From Pedosphaera parvula Ellin514 (GTDB lineage Bacteria > Verrucomicrobiota > Verrucomicrobiia > Limisphaerales > Pedosphaeraceae): DNA of 64,000 bases. Position numbers and translations under genes: made by a program. This document shows positions 1-7,855 of the stretch, piece by piece (the stretch's first letter is position 1; every line of letters begins with the position of its first letter). The notes beneath the pieces were generated by a model. It was not told where the DNA came from. It made no database searches and worked only from the letters and a program-made list of their open reading frames with translations. The stretch covers positions 1-64,000 of the forward strand of contig NZ_ABOX02000024.1 of NCBI RefSeq assembly GCF_000172555.1. The letters run 5' to 3'.

Positions 1-70
1 TTCATTGCGCAATTTATATACATTTTATCGGAAACTCGCTGCCGGGAGTTTGATGGGCATGATGAGGTGG

Positions 71-130
71 AGGTCGGGTTATCTCGGGTTAACTCGCGCT
101 ATCTCGCCCTAACTCGGGTTATCTCGGGTT
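71..130. repeat. 10-bp tandem repeat upstream of the redox/signalling operon
   Basis: Six consecutive 10-bp units follow a consensus close to AWCTCGGGTT. Units alternate between AT- and AA-initial forms, giving a 20-bp super-period. The array ends a few bases before a strong AAGGAG ribosome-binding site at 135-140. It could be a regulator-binding array or a slipped-strand repeat; function is not known. Confidence 0.75.
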
Positions 131-255
131 AAAAAAGGAGAAATAAAGTGAGAGCCGGCCTGTGGATCAACGGTGGTTCGTTTTTAAATGGCAGCCAACT
201 GCTTGCAGAACCGGAATGTCGGTCTAGATTGTGGACAACTGAGGGTGAAATTTTT

Positions 256-1923
256 ATGGCAAAACCAGTCATTTGGACAGTGGACGATGACCCGGATGTT
301 TTGCGGGCTGTGGAGCGGGATTTGCGGCGTCAGTACGGAGATCGTTATCGTGTTCTGGCCGCAGATTCCGGCGCAAAGGCGCTGGAAGGGGTCAAGCAAC
401 TGAAACTTCGCAACGAGCCGATCGCTCTTTTCCTGGTTGATCAGCGCATGCCGCGCATGAGCGGCGTCGAGTTTCTTGAGGCGGCTCTTGAATTTTTCCC
501 AGAAGCCAAGCGGGTGTTATTAACGGCTTATGCTGATACGGATGCGGCGATTAAGGCCATCAATGACGTCCAGATCAGCCATTATTTGATGAAGCCGTGG
601 GATCCGCCCGAGGAGCGGCTGTATCCGGTGGTGGATGATATACTGGATGACTGGCTGGCTTCATTTCGACCTGGATTTGAAGGCATTAGAGTGATTGGAA
701 ACCGCTGGTCTCCAGCTTCCTATCAAATCAAGGATTTTCTGGCGCGCAACCAGGTGCCTTACCTGTGGCTGGATGTGGAAGCTGACTCGGAAGCCAGAAA
801 ACTGATGGAGTCCGCGTCTGGAGGAGGCATCAAACTGCCCTTGGTTGTGTTTCCGGATGGCACGCGATTGAATGATCCCACGATTGGCGAGGTGGCGGCC
901 AAGGCGGGGCTGCGCACACATGCAGAGATGCCTTTTTATGACCTCGTGATTTTGGGCGGTGGTCCGGCAGGTTTGGCGGCGGCAGTTTATGGCGCTTCGG
1001 AGGGATTGCGAACGGTGATGATCGAACGCGAAGCTCCCGGCGGGCAGGCCGGGATGAGTTCGCGCATAGAAAATTATCTTGGTTTTCCATCTGGATTGAG
1101 CGGCGGAGATCTTACCCGGCGCGCAGTGGCGCAGGCCCGGCGTTTCGGCGTGGAGATGCTGACGCCCCAGGAAGTCAGCCACGTCAGTACCAAGGATAAT
1201 TATCGAATCGTGACCTTGGCGGACGGCGGTGTGATCAGTTGTCATGCGTTGTTGATAGCCACTGGTGTTCAGTATCGAAAGCTGGATGTGCCAGGGGTTG
1301 AGAGGCTGACGGGAGCAGGGGTTTATTACGGTGCGGCCAATACGGAAGCGCTCACCTGCAAATCCCAGGACGTTTATATCGTGGGCGGAGCCAATTCGGC
1401 CGGTCAAGGGGCGATGTATTTATCACATTTTGCCCGCAAAGTCACCATGCTGGTGCGTGCTGATGGTCTGGCCCGGACGATGTCCAGCTATTTGATTGAG
1501 CAGATTGCCAAGACCCCGAACATTGAAGTGCAGATTTGCTCCAGAGTGGTGGAGGCGCATGGGGAGAATAATCTGGAGGCCGTCAGCATTATGAACGACC
1601 AAACAGGGGAAGTCAGACGGTGTGAAGCGGCTGCACTTTTCATCTTCATCGGAGCAGTACCCCGGACAGAGTGCCTGGCCAAAATCCTGGAGTTGGATGA
1701 TCACGGTTTCATCCTTTCAGGCGACGATCTGACCAGGGATGGCCGACGTCCCAAAGGATGGAACCTTGATAGGGCGCCTTATTTGCTTGAAACGAGCGTG
1801 CCCGGGATTTTCGTCGCCGGCGATGTGCGGCATGGGTCGATCAAACGTGTCGCCTCCGCCGTGGGAGAGGGTTCCATTGCCATTGAACTGATTCATCGTT
1901 ATCTGAGCAACGTGAAGGTATGA
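256..1923 (+). CDS. Fused response regulator / thioredoxin-reductase-like flavoprotein
   Basis: Three domains are visible, numbered from the ATG at 256. Residues 1-130 are a CheY-like receiver with phospho-acceptor D62 (LFLVDQRMP), T90 and K113 (MKPW). Residues 142-218 are glutaredoxin/thioredoxin-like but have WSPAS where an active-site CxxC would be. Residues 228-555 are a two-dinucleotide-fold FAD/NAD(P) reductase with ILGGGPAGLAAA and IVGGANSAGQGA. The segment where TrxB carries CATC reads YYGAANTE, so there is no redox dithiol there. The family is usually labelled fused response regulator/thioredoxin-disulfide reductase. The start is ambiguous: a GTG at 148 has an ideal AAGGAG 7 nt upstream and would add 36 residues with no recognisable domain; 256 fits the domain boundary. 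It overlaps the kinase gene by 4 bp (ATGA), so the kinase probably phosphorylates this receiver. Confidence 0.88.
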   Translation: MAKPVIWTVDDDPDVLRAVERDLRRQYGDRYRVLAADSGAKALEGVKQLKLRNEPIALFLVDQRMPRMSGVEFLEAALEFFPEAKRVLLTAYADTDAAIKAINDVQISHYLMKPWDPPEERLYPVVDDILDDWLASFRPGFEGIRVIGNRWSPASYQIKDFLARNQVPYLWLDVEADSEARKLMESASGGGIKLPLVVFPDGTRLNDPTIGEVAAKAGLRTHAEMPFYDLVILGGGPAGLAAAVYGASEGLRTVMIEREAPGGQAGMSSRIENYLGFPSGLSGGDLTRRAVAQARRFGVEMLTPQEVSHVSTKDNYRIVTLADGGVISCHALLIATGVQYRKLDVPGVERLTGAGVYYGAANTEALTCKSQDVYIVGGANSAGQGAMYLSHFARKVTMLVRADGLARTMSSYLIEQIAKTPNIEVQICSRVVEAHGENNLEAVSIMNDQTGEVRRCEAAALFIFIGAVPRTECLAKILELDDHGFILSGDDLTRDGRRPKGWNLDRAPYLLETSVPGIFVAGDVRHGSIKRVASAVGEGSIAIELIHRYLSNVKV

Positions 1924-3317
1924 GCGAGACATTGATTGGTGAGCTGCGAAAGCTGTCTTTATTCGAAAGTTTAAAGGAGGATGAAATTGCCTGTCTCGAG
2001 GACGGCAGGGAGCGCACATTGGCAGTCGGTGAAGTCTTCTTCAGTGAAGGGGATGTTGCGGATTTCTTTTCGATTCTACTGGAAGGGGAACTTAGGATTA
2101 CGCGCAGATATGGCAAGCAGGATATTGTCATGGCGACACATCAGCCGGGAATGTTTTCCGGAGAAATCTCGCTACTGTTGGATCTTCCCGCCCTGGCGAG
2201 CGCAAAAGCAGTGAAGCCCAGTCGGGTGGCTGTCTTTTCCAAGGAAAGCTTTTGGAAGATTCTCCGTGTTTGTCCTTCGGTTGCTGGTGTGATTTTGCGC
2301 ACGATGGCGATGCGTATTCGCAACGTGGAGGGATTTTCGCAACAGCGTGAGAAACTGATTTCCCTGGGCACCATGGCGGCAGGACTGGCGCATGAGTTGA
2401 ACAATCCAGCTGCGGCAGCGGCCCGGGCAGCGGTTCACCTGCAAGCCACCACCAGCGACGTGCAGACTTATGCCTGTCACCTGAACAGAGTGCTGGATGC
2501 GGCTCAGTGGGAGATTCTGGTGGACGCTTCCAGTGAGGCAGTGCGGAGGGGGGCGGAGGCGCCAAACCTGGATGCTCTGGAACAAAGTGATAAGGAAGAG
2601 GCTGTTTCCACCTGGCTGGATGAACAGGCCATACCGGATGCCTGGCAACGAGCAGCCTCTTTTGTGAATGCGGGGGTGGATCAGAAGTGGTTGGGTGATT
2701 TGGTTGCAAAGCTGCCGCCACAGTCCGTAAATGATGCCTTGGGTTGGTTGGAGGCGCGCATTTCGCTCAAAAATCTGCTGAATGAGATTGAGCAGAGCAC
2801 CAAACGCATTTCGGAACTGGTGAAGGCGGTGAAATCCTATTCCTACATGGATCAAACCCCGTTACAGCAAGTGGATGTTCACGAGGGATTGGAGAGCACC
2901 CTTACCATGTTGGGGCATAAGATGAAGGGTTTGACGGTGGTGCGGGATTATGATCGCAACCTGCCGCGCATCATGGCCTATGGGAATGAGCTAAACCAGG
3001 TCTGGACCAACCTGCTGGATAACGCTGCCGATGCGGCCAAGTCCGACGGCACAATATGTGTGAAGACTTACAGTGATGATGGGCAGATTGTGGTGGCCAT
3101 CAGTGACAATGGCAAGGGTATCGATCCCGAATTGCAGCCGCGCATCTTCGAGCCGTTCTTTACCACCAAGGGAGTCGGTTCCGGCACCGGGCTTGGCTTG
3201 ATGATCAGCAACCGGATTGTAGCGGACCGTCATGCCGGGGAAATTGAGTTCGATTCCAAACCAGGTCGGACAGAATTTAGAGTGCGGCTGCCGATTAACA
3301 AAGAAAAGATGGGTTAA
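1920..3317 (+). CDS. Cyclic-nucleotide-binding-domain sensor histidine kinase
   Basis: Residues 1-130 form a CRP-like cyclic-nucleotide-binding fold (FFSEGDVADFFSILLEGELRI). A DHp motif with H158 (GLAHELNNPA) follows. The catalytic ATPase domain spans about 315-460, with N box NELNQVWTNLLDNAADA, G1 box DNGKGID and G2 box GTGLGL. About 130 residues separate the phospho-His helix from the second DHp helix, longer than usual. There are no membrane segments, so it should be a cytoplasmic sensor. It starts inside the stop of the flavoprotein gene (4-bp overlap), indicating translational coupling. Inference: it forms a two-component pair in which output is redox chemistry rather than DNA binding. 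The ligand of the CNB domain is unknown. Confidence 0.88.
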   Translation: MSETLIGELRKLSLFESLKEDEIACLEDGRERTLAVGEVFFSEGDVADFFSILLEGELRITRRYGKQDIVMATHQPGMFSGEISLLLDLPALASAKAVKPSRVAVFSKESFWKILRVCPSVAGVILRTMAMRIRNVEGFSQQREKLISLGTMAAGLAHELNNPAAAAARAAVHLQATTSDVQTYACHLNRVLDAAQWEILVDASSEAVRRGAEAPNLDALEQSDKEEAVSTWLDEQAIPDAWQRAASFVNAGVDQKWLGDLVAKLPPQSVNDALGWLEARISLKNLLNEIEQSTKRISELVKAVKSYSYMDQTPLQQVDVHEGLESTLTMLGHKMKGLTVVRDYDRNLPRIMAYGNELNQVWTNLLDNAADAAKSDGTICVKTYSDDGQIVVAISDNGKGIDPELQPRIFEPFFTTKGVGSGTGLGLMISNRIVADRHAGEIEFDSKPGRTEFRVRLPINKEKMG

Positions 3318-3319
3318 GT

Positions 3320-4249
3320 TTAAATTTTCGCCCAGGCAGGTTGTTCCAGTGACTCACGATCCCATTTGCCGAGGGCCGCCCCGGCTTCGTAGGTGCTTTG
3401 TAGAAATGCGAGCAGGGTATTCCGAGGTGAATCGGATTTACGCACGTCCTCATACAGCAGCAGGAATTCATGGAATTGGTCGCTGTAATAAGCCTTTTCA
3501 GGTTGAACATGGCTTTCGCGAAAACCGGGAGGTTCAGGAGCCATATAGGAATAAAAGGCGCCACCGGTCATGTCGCCGGTGCCTGGCCAATAACCCGCGC
3601 TGCTGACTTCATGTGAATAGGCTTCCCTGGTGATGCGGTCAGCTCCGGGACGCTCCGGGGCCCGGCGTCCGGAAAAGCGGGTCACGCACAGATCGAAGCT
3701 TCCCCAAAAGAAATGGACCGGGCTGTCCTTGCCGATAAAACGGCCGCGAAACTCCTTAAAAACTGTGTCTACGGTGACCAATATGCGCCAGAAACGATGC
3801 GCGTGTTCCGCATCATAGGAGGCGTGTTGGCTATCCTGATCGAAGCGGATCGGATTTGGGATTTCGACCGGCATGGGCCAAATCTTAACATCGATGCCCA
3901 GCGAATGAAGGGCGTCCATGAACTCATGATAAAACTGAGCCACTGAACGGGGAGCCAACGTGAGCGTTTTACTGGCGCCCCAGCTCGTGTTGATGTCGAT
4001 TTTGTGATCAATGAAATCAAACTCGATTTCAAAAGTGTCCCTCCCATAGGGCATGGGCGAGGTGGTCAGGCCTCGGGCAGAAACATAGAGGGCCACTTCC
4101 CACCAATGGTTTATGTGAGGACAAAGAGCCAGACGCACCTTCCCGACGATTTGTGTCCACATGTGAAGGGTTTCACAGGTGTCCTTCCATTCGGCTAAAG
4201 GCAGGGGGGGCCACGCCAAATCCTTGCTTGATAATGTCTGGGTTAACAT
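3320..4249 (-). CDS. DUF5996 family protein
   Basis: A 309-residue soluble protein matching the DUF5996 family in its tryptophan-rich N-terminal part (LAWPPLPLAEWKDTCETLHMWTQIVGKVRLAL) and in RFWRILVTVDTVFKEFRGRF near the middle. Function of the family is not established. The ATG at 4249 was chosen because AAAGGAAC lies just upstream and because the 97 preceding in-frame residues look non-coding and run into the egtB leader. It is convergent with the kinase gene (stops 2 bp apart) and divergent from egtB, so the 210-bp gap at 4250-4459 should hold both promoters; none is clear by eye. Confidence 0.8.
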   Translation of the reverse strand: MLTQTLSSKDLAWPPLPLAEWKDTCETLHMWTQIVGKVRLALCPHINHWWEVALYVSARGLTTSPMPYGRDTFEIEFDFIDHKIDINTSWGASKTLTLAPRSVAQFYHEFMDALHSLGIDVKIWPMPVEIPNPIRFDQDSQHASYDAEHAHRFWRILVTVDTVFKEFRGRFIGKDSPVHFFWGSFDLCVTRFSGRRAPERPGADRITREAYSHEVSSAGYWPGTGDMTGGAFYSYMAPEPPGFRESHVQPEKAYYSDQFHEFLLLYEDVRKSDSPRNTLLAFLQSTYEAGAALGKWDRESLEQPAWAKI

Positions 4250-4459
4250 GACTGTTCCTTTTTTGTTGCGCCACGATGAGGCTGAGTTTGGAACCAGCCC
4301 TGCCCGCACCACGCTGGCAGTGGGGACGATAATACTTCCCAATGCTACCATTACCATCACGGGATGATTCGTCAATCGACAGAAATTTGCACTTTGGATT
4401 CCGGCATATAGATTAGAGGATGCAATGTGGGAAGGGGAGTCGGCAAAAGAGGAGCTTTT

Positions 4460-5797
4460 ATGAAAAATACCGTGGCAGAAATTGCTGGTAAGACGCGTTC
4501 CCGGGAGGTTGAGTGCGCGAATGGGCAAGGCATTGTTCACTCGAGAATGGCATTAATTGACCGCTATCGAGCCGTCCGCCAGTTCTCTGAAAAAATTTGT
4601 GAGACTTTGGAGCCGGAGGATTTTGTCATCCAAACGATGCCTGAGATGAGCCCCACCAAATGGCATCTCGCGCACGTGAGCTGGTTCTTTGAAACATTTG
4701 TATTGAAGGTTCACCTGCCGGATTATGAATCACTGCATCCGCAATACACCTTTCTGTTCAACTCCTATTATAATGCGGCTGGAAAGATGCACGCGCGTCC
4801 ACAACGAGGTTTGATTTCACGGCCCACGGTAAGGAATACCTACGAGTACCGGAAATATGTGGACACAATGGTATTGAAACTTTTGGGTGAGGCGTCCGAA
4901 AGGAAACTGGAAGTGCTGGCTCCGTTAATTGTCCTGGGGCTGAACCACGAACAACAACATCAGGAGTTGATGTTAACCGACATCAAGCATGTTTTCTGGA
5001 TGAACCCGTTGCGGCCGGTTTTTCGAAAGGAGAAACCCAATGCCGCCTCCAGTTCCGCAAAGCTGAAATGGCAAAATTTTGATGGCGGCATTTATTCCAT
5101 CGGACATGAAGGGGCTGGATTTCATTTTGATAATGAAGGACCACGCCATGAAACCCTGCTTCAACCGTTCGCCCTCGCCAGCCGGTTGGTGACCAACCGG
5201 GAGTATCTCGAGTTTATGGAGGACAACGGCTACACCCGTCCGGAGTTCTGGTTGTCACTCGGTTTCAACATGGTAAAGGAAAAATACTGGGACTCGCCTT
5301 TTTACTGGGAAAGGGACCTGGGCAAGTGGGGCATGATGACCCTGGATGGAATGCGTGCAGTGGACCTGGATGAGCCGGTTTGTCATGTCAGCTATTTCGA
5401 AGCGGATGCTTATGCACGCTGGGCGGGAGCAAGATTACCCACGGAGGCGGAATGGGAGGTGGCATCCGAGGAGGTGCCTGTTGAAGGAAACTTTGCGGAA
5501 AGCGGGTTTTATCATCCAGCGCCAGCGAGGGAATCCGGTCGAACTGAAGGTTTGCAACAGATGTTTGGAGATTTATGGCAGTGGACGCAGAGTTCGTATT
5601 CCCCCTATCCGGGTTACAAGCCGGTGCGGGGAGCATTGGGGGAATACAACGGGAAATTCATGTGCAATCAATATGTCTTGCGCGGAGCGTCCTGCGCGAC
5701 CGCGAAGTCACATGCCAGAAGAACCTACCGAAATTTTTTTCCACCCGATGCCCGCTGGCAGTTTATGGGCATTCGCCTGGCCAAGGAGATATCATGA
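4460..5797 (+). CDS. egtB: Ergothioneine biosynthesis protein EgtB (hercynylcysteine sulfoxide synthase)
   Basis: The 445-residue protein has an N-terminal DinB-like domain with the non-heme iron ligands expected of EgtB: H72 in KWHLAHVSWFFE and H163/H167 in NHEQQHQE. A C-terminal formylglycine-generating-enzyme/sulfatase-modifying fold follows (about 205-440: RLPTEAEWEVA, WQWTQSSYSPYPGY, VLRGASCAT, RRTYRNFF). EgtB joins hercynine to a sulfur donor with O2. No egtA or egtC (the gamma-glutamyl route) is in view, so cysteine may be the direct donor as in two-gene systems; that is inference. The ATG at 4460 has AGAGGAG 5 nt upstream. It overlaps egtD by 4 bp. A selenoneine synthase (SenA) is the main alternative, but no senB or selD neighbour is present. 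Confidence 0.93.
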   Translation: MKNTVAEIAGKTRSREVECANGQGIVHSRMALIDRYRAVRQFSEKICETLEPEDFVIQTMPEMSPTKWHLAHVSWFFETFVLKVHLPDYESLHPQYTFLFNSYYNAAGKMHARPQRGLISRPTVRNTYEYRKYVDTMVLKLLGEASERKLEVLAPLIVLGLNHEQQHQELMLTDIKHVFWMNPLRPVFRKEKPNAASSSAKLKWQNFDGGIYSIGHEGAGFHFDNEGPRHETLLQPFALASRLVTNREYLEFMEDNGYTRPEFWLSLGFNMVKEKYWDSPFYWERDLGKWGMMTLDGMRAVDLDEPVCHVSYFEADAYARWAGARLPTEAEWEVASEEVPVEGNFAESGFYHPAPARESGRTEGLQQMFGDLWQWTQSSYSPYPGYKPVRGALGEYNGKFMCNQYVLRGASCATAKSHARRTYRNFFPPDARWQFMGIRLAKEIS

Positions 5798-6780
5798 ATG
5801 GGAATCTAATTGTGGATGCGGGATTGTGCGGGGCGGAACTGACGATCGAGCACTTTCGGGACGATGTATTAAACGGGTTAGCCCGACGGCAAAAAAGTGT
5901 GCCCTGTAAATATCTTTATGATGAAGAGGGGGCGCGGCTTTTTGAGGAAATATGCGAGTTGGGGGAATACTATCCAACCCGCACCGAAGTGCGAATCCTG
6001 AAAAGGAACATTGGAGAAATGGCGGCGTGGGTTGGACCGAAGTGCAATCTCATCGAGTTTGGGAGCGGCAACAGCATGAAGACTCGCTTCCTGCTGTCTC
6101 ATTTGGATCATCCGGCGCGTTATATTCCCATTGATGTTGCCCGGGCTCAGTTGCTGGAAACCTCCACGCGTCTGGTTAACGAATTTCCGGGACTGGAGGT
6201 GGCGCCTATTTGCGCCGATTACACGAACCACTTTGAACTGCCTGCCTTTTCCAGTTCCTCCGGACGGCCGATCGTATTTTTCCCCGGATCAACCATCGGA
6301 AATTTCGAACCGGAGGAGGCGGAGGGATTTCTTCGGCGCGTGGCTGAAATGTGCGGTGAAGAGGGTGGCATGTTGCTGGGGGTGGATCTAAAAAAGGATT
6401 CGGCAGTCCTTAATCCAGCTTACAATGATGCCGAAGGAGTGACCGCTGCGTTTAATCTCAACCTGCTGGTGCGGGCGAATCGGGAACTGGATGCCAATTT
6501 CGATCTCGCATGCTTCAGACATCATGCCTTCTACAACGAATATGCCGGGCGGATTGAGATGCATTTAATCAGTCGAAAGCGGCAGAACGTATCGGTTTGT
6601 GGAGAGGAGTTTGAATTTGAACTGGGAGAATCCATTTTAACCGAGCACTCCTATAAATACACACCTCAGGAATTCGAGGAACTCGCTGTCCAGGCAGGTT
6701 TTAAAGTGGTGCGATGCTGGACCGATGAAAGGCAGTGGTTCAGCCTCCAATTTCTTACGCCGCTATCGCGCTCGTTATAG
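5794..6780 (+). CDS. egtD: L-histidine N(alpha)-methyltransferase EgtD
   Basis: The 328-residue protein trimethylates histidine to hercynine using S-adenosylmethionine, the first ergothioneine step. Family marks are KYLYDEEGARLFEEICELGEYYPTR near the N-terminus, the SAM-binding loop LIEFGSGNSMKT, PIDVA, and the FFPGSTIGNFEPEEA segment. Near the C-terminus are the EHSYKYTPQEF and WFSLQFL motifs that close the domain. The ATG at 5794 lies within the stop of egtB (ATGA) with AAGGAG at 5783-5788, so translation is coupled. Adjacent egtB and egtD make the pathway assignment strong. Confidence 0.94.
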   Translation: MNGNLIVDAGLCGAELTIEHFRDDVLNGLARRQKSVPCKYLYDEEGARLFEEICELGEYYPTRTEVRILKRNIGEMAAWVGPKCNLIEFGSGNSMKTRFLLSHLDHPARYIPIDVARAQLLETSTRLVNEFPGLEVAPICADYTNHFELPAFSSSSGRPIVFFPGSTIGNFEPEEAEGFLRRVAEMCGEEGGMLLGVDLKKDSAVLNPAYNDAEGVTAAFNLNLLVRANRELDANFDLACFRHHAFYNEYAGRIEMHLISRKRQNVSVCGEEFEFELGESILTEHSYKYTPQEFEELAVQAGFKVVRCWTDERQWFSLQFLTPLSRSL

Positions 6781-6823
6781 TCGCAATGTTCGCTGCAATC
6801 AAATGTGTTAACCGGAGATTGGC

Positions 6824-7081
6824 ATGGCTACAAAATGCAAACACACCAGTCAGATAAAACCAGTTAGTCCCCAGACTGAAGGTTGTGAAGAATGTTTGAA
6901 AATGGGGGATGACTGGGTTCACCTGCGTCTATGCCTTACATGCGGACATGTGGGGTGTTGTGATGATTCCAAGAACAAGCACGCCACGAAACATTACCAT
7001 GCAACGCAACACCCGATCATTCAGTCCTTTGAGCCGGGAGAGGATTGGCGTTGGTGTTACGTTGACGAAATGTTGGTTTAA
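6824..7081 (+). CDS. Small UBP-type zinc-finger protein
   Basis: An 85-residue protein that is essentially one UBP zinc finger. Candidate zinc ligands are in CKH near the N-terminus, CEEC, CLTCGHVGCC, and the histidines of KHYHATQHP. In eukaryotes this fold binds the C-terminus of ubiquitin; stand-alone bacterial copies have no settled role. It sits 43 bp after egtD and 18 bp before the ABC ATPase, all on the same strand, so it is probably co-transcribed with the ergothioneine genes. That position is the only clue to its job. Confidence 0.85.
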   Translation: MATKCKHTSQIKPVSPQTEGCEECLKMGDDWVHLRLCLTCGHVGCCDDSKNKHATKHYHATQHPIIQSFEPGEDWRWCYVDEMLV

Positions 7082-7099
7082 GCTCATCGTGGCCGGACG

Positions 7100-7855
7100 A
7101 TGGCAGAGCGAAATCCACCTCTGATTCAGCTTCGGGGCGTTGGCGAACAGTTCGGAACTGTTTGGGCATTGCAAGCCATTGATCTCGACATCGAAAGAGG
7201 CAAGACCACCGTTCTGATCGGGCCCAGTGGCTGTGGGAAGTCGACCATTCTTCGACTCATCATTGGACTGTTGCAAGCGACCAGCGGCACTGTGGAATTT
7301 GAAGGCAAGCCGGTTTCCTCCGCCAACATTTTGGAGCTTCGGCGGCGCATGGGGTATGTGATTCAGGACGGCGGATTATTTCCTCATCTTACTGCAAGAG
7401 ACAACGTGGTGCTCATGGCCAGGCATCTTGGCCGTGACCGTGAGGCAGTGCAGAGGCGGTTGAAGGAGCTTTGTGCACTCACCCGATTTCCAGAGGAAGG
7501 TTTGGAGCGATATCCCGTGGAACTTTCCGGCGGGCAGCGGCAACGGGTGAGTCTGATGCGCGGGTTGATGTTAAATCCGGATGTGCTGTTGCTGGACGAA
7601 CCGCTTGGCGCGCTGGATCCAATGGTGCGTTTCGCGTTGCAAACCGAGTTGAAGGAAATTTTTCAACAACTCAAACAAACCATCGTGATGGTAACGCATG
7701 ACATGGCGGAGGCCGCTTATTTTGGCGATACCATTGTGCTGATGAAGCAGGGGAGGATTGTGCAGCAGGGAACGCTGGCGGATTTGCGCGAGCGTCCAGC
7801 CGACCCCTTCGTTTCTGAATTTTTAAATGCACAGAGAGGGCTCGCGCCGGTATGA
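7100..7855 (+). CDS. ABC transporter ATPase, glycine-betaine/choline/ergothioneine type
   Basis: A complete 251-residue ABC ATPase: Walker A GPSGCGKST, Q-loop VIQDGGLFPHLTA, signature LSGGQRQR, Walker B LLLDEPLGALD, and switch histidine VTHDMAEA. The signature context and the lack of a C-terminal CBS pair match OpuCA-like importers for quaternary amines. It overlaps the binding-protein/permease gene by 4 bp, so the two form one transporter. The ribosome site is weak. The position next to egtBD makes ergothioneine or hercynine (both trimethylammonium compounds) a plausible substrate by inference; betaine or choline cannot be excluded. Confidence 0.9.
   Translation: MAERNPPLIQLRGVGEQFGTVWALQAIDLDIERGKTTVLIGPSGCGKSTILRLIIGLLQATSGTVEFEGKPVSSANILELRRRMGYVIQDGGLFPHLTARDNVVLMARHLGRDREAVQRRLKELCALTRFPEEGLERYPVELSGGQRQRVSLMRGLMLNPDVLLLDEPLGALDPMVRFALQTELKEIFQQLKQTIVMVTHDMAEAAYFGDTIVLMKQGRIVQQGTLADLRERPADPFVSEFLNAQRGLAPV

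Noticed and set aside
4460-5797. Selenoneine synthase SenA as an alternative to EgtB
   Set aside because: The partner is EgtD and there is no SenB or SelD gene; EgtB is the simpler reading.
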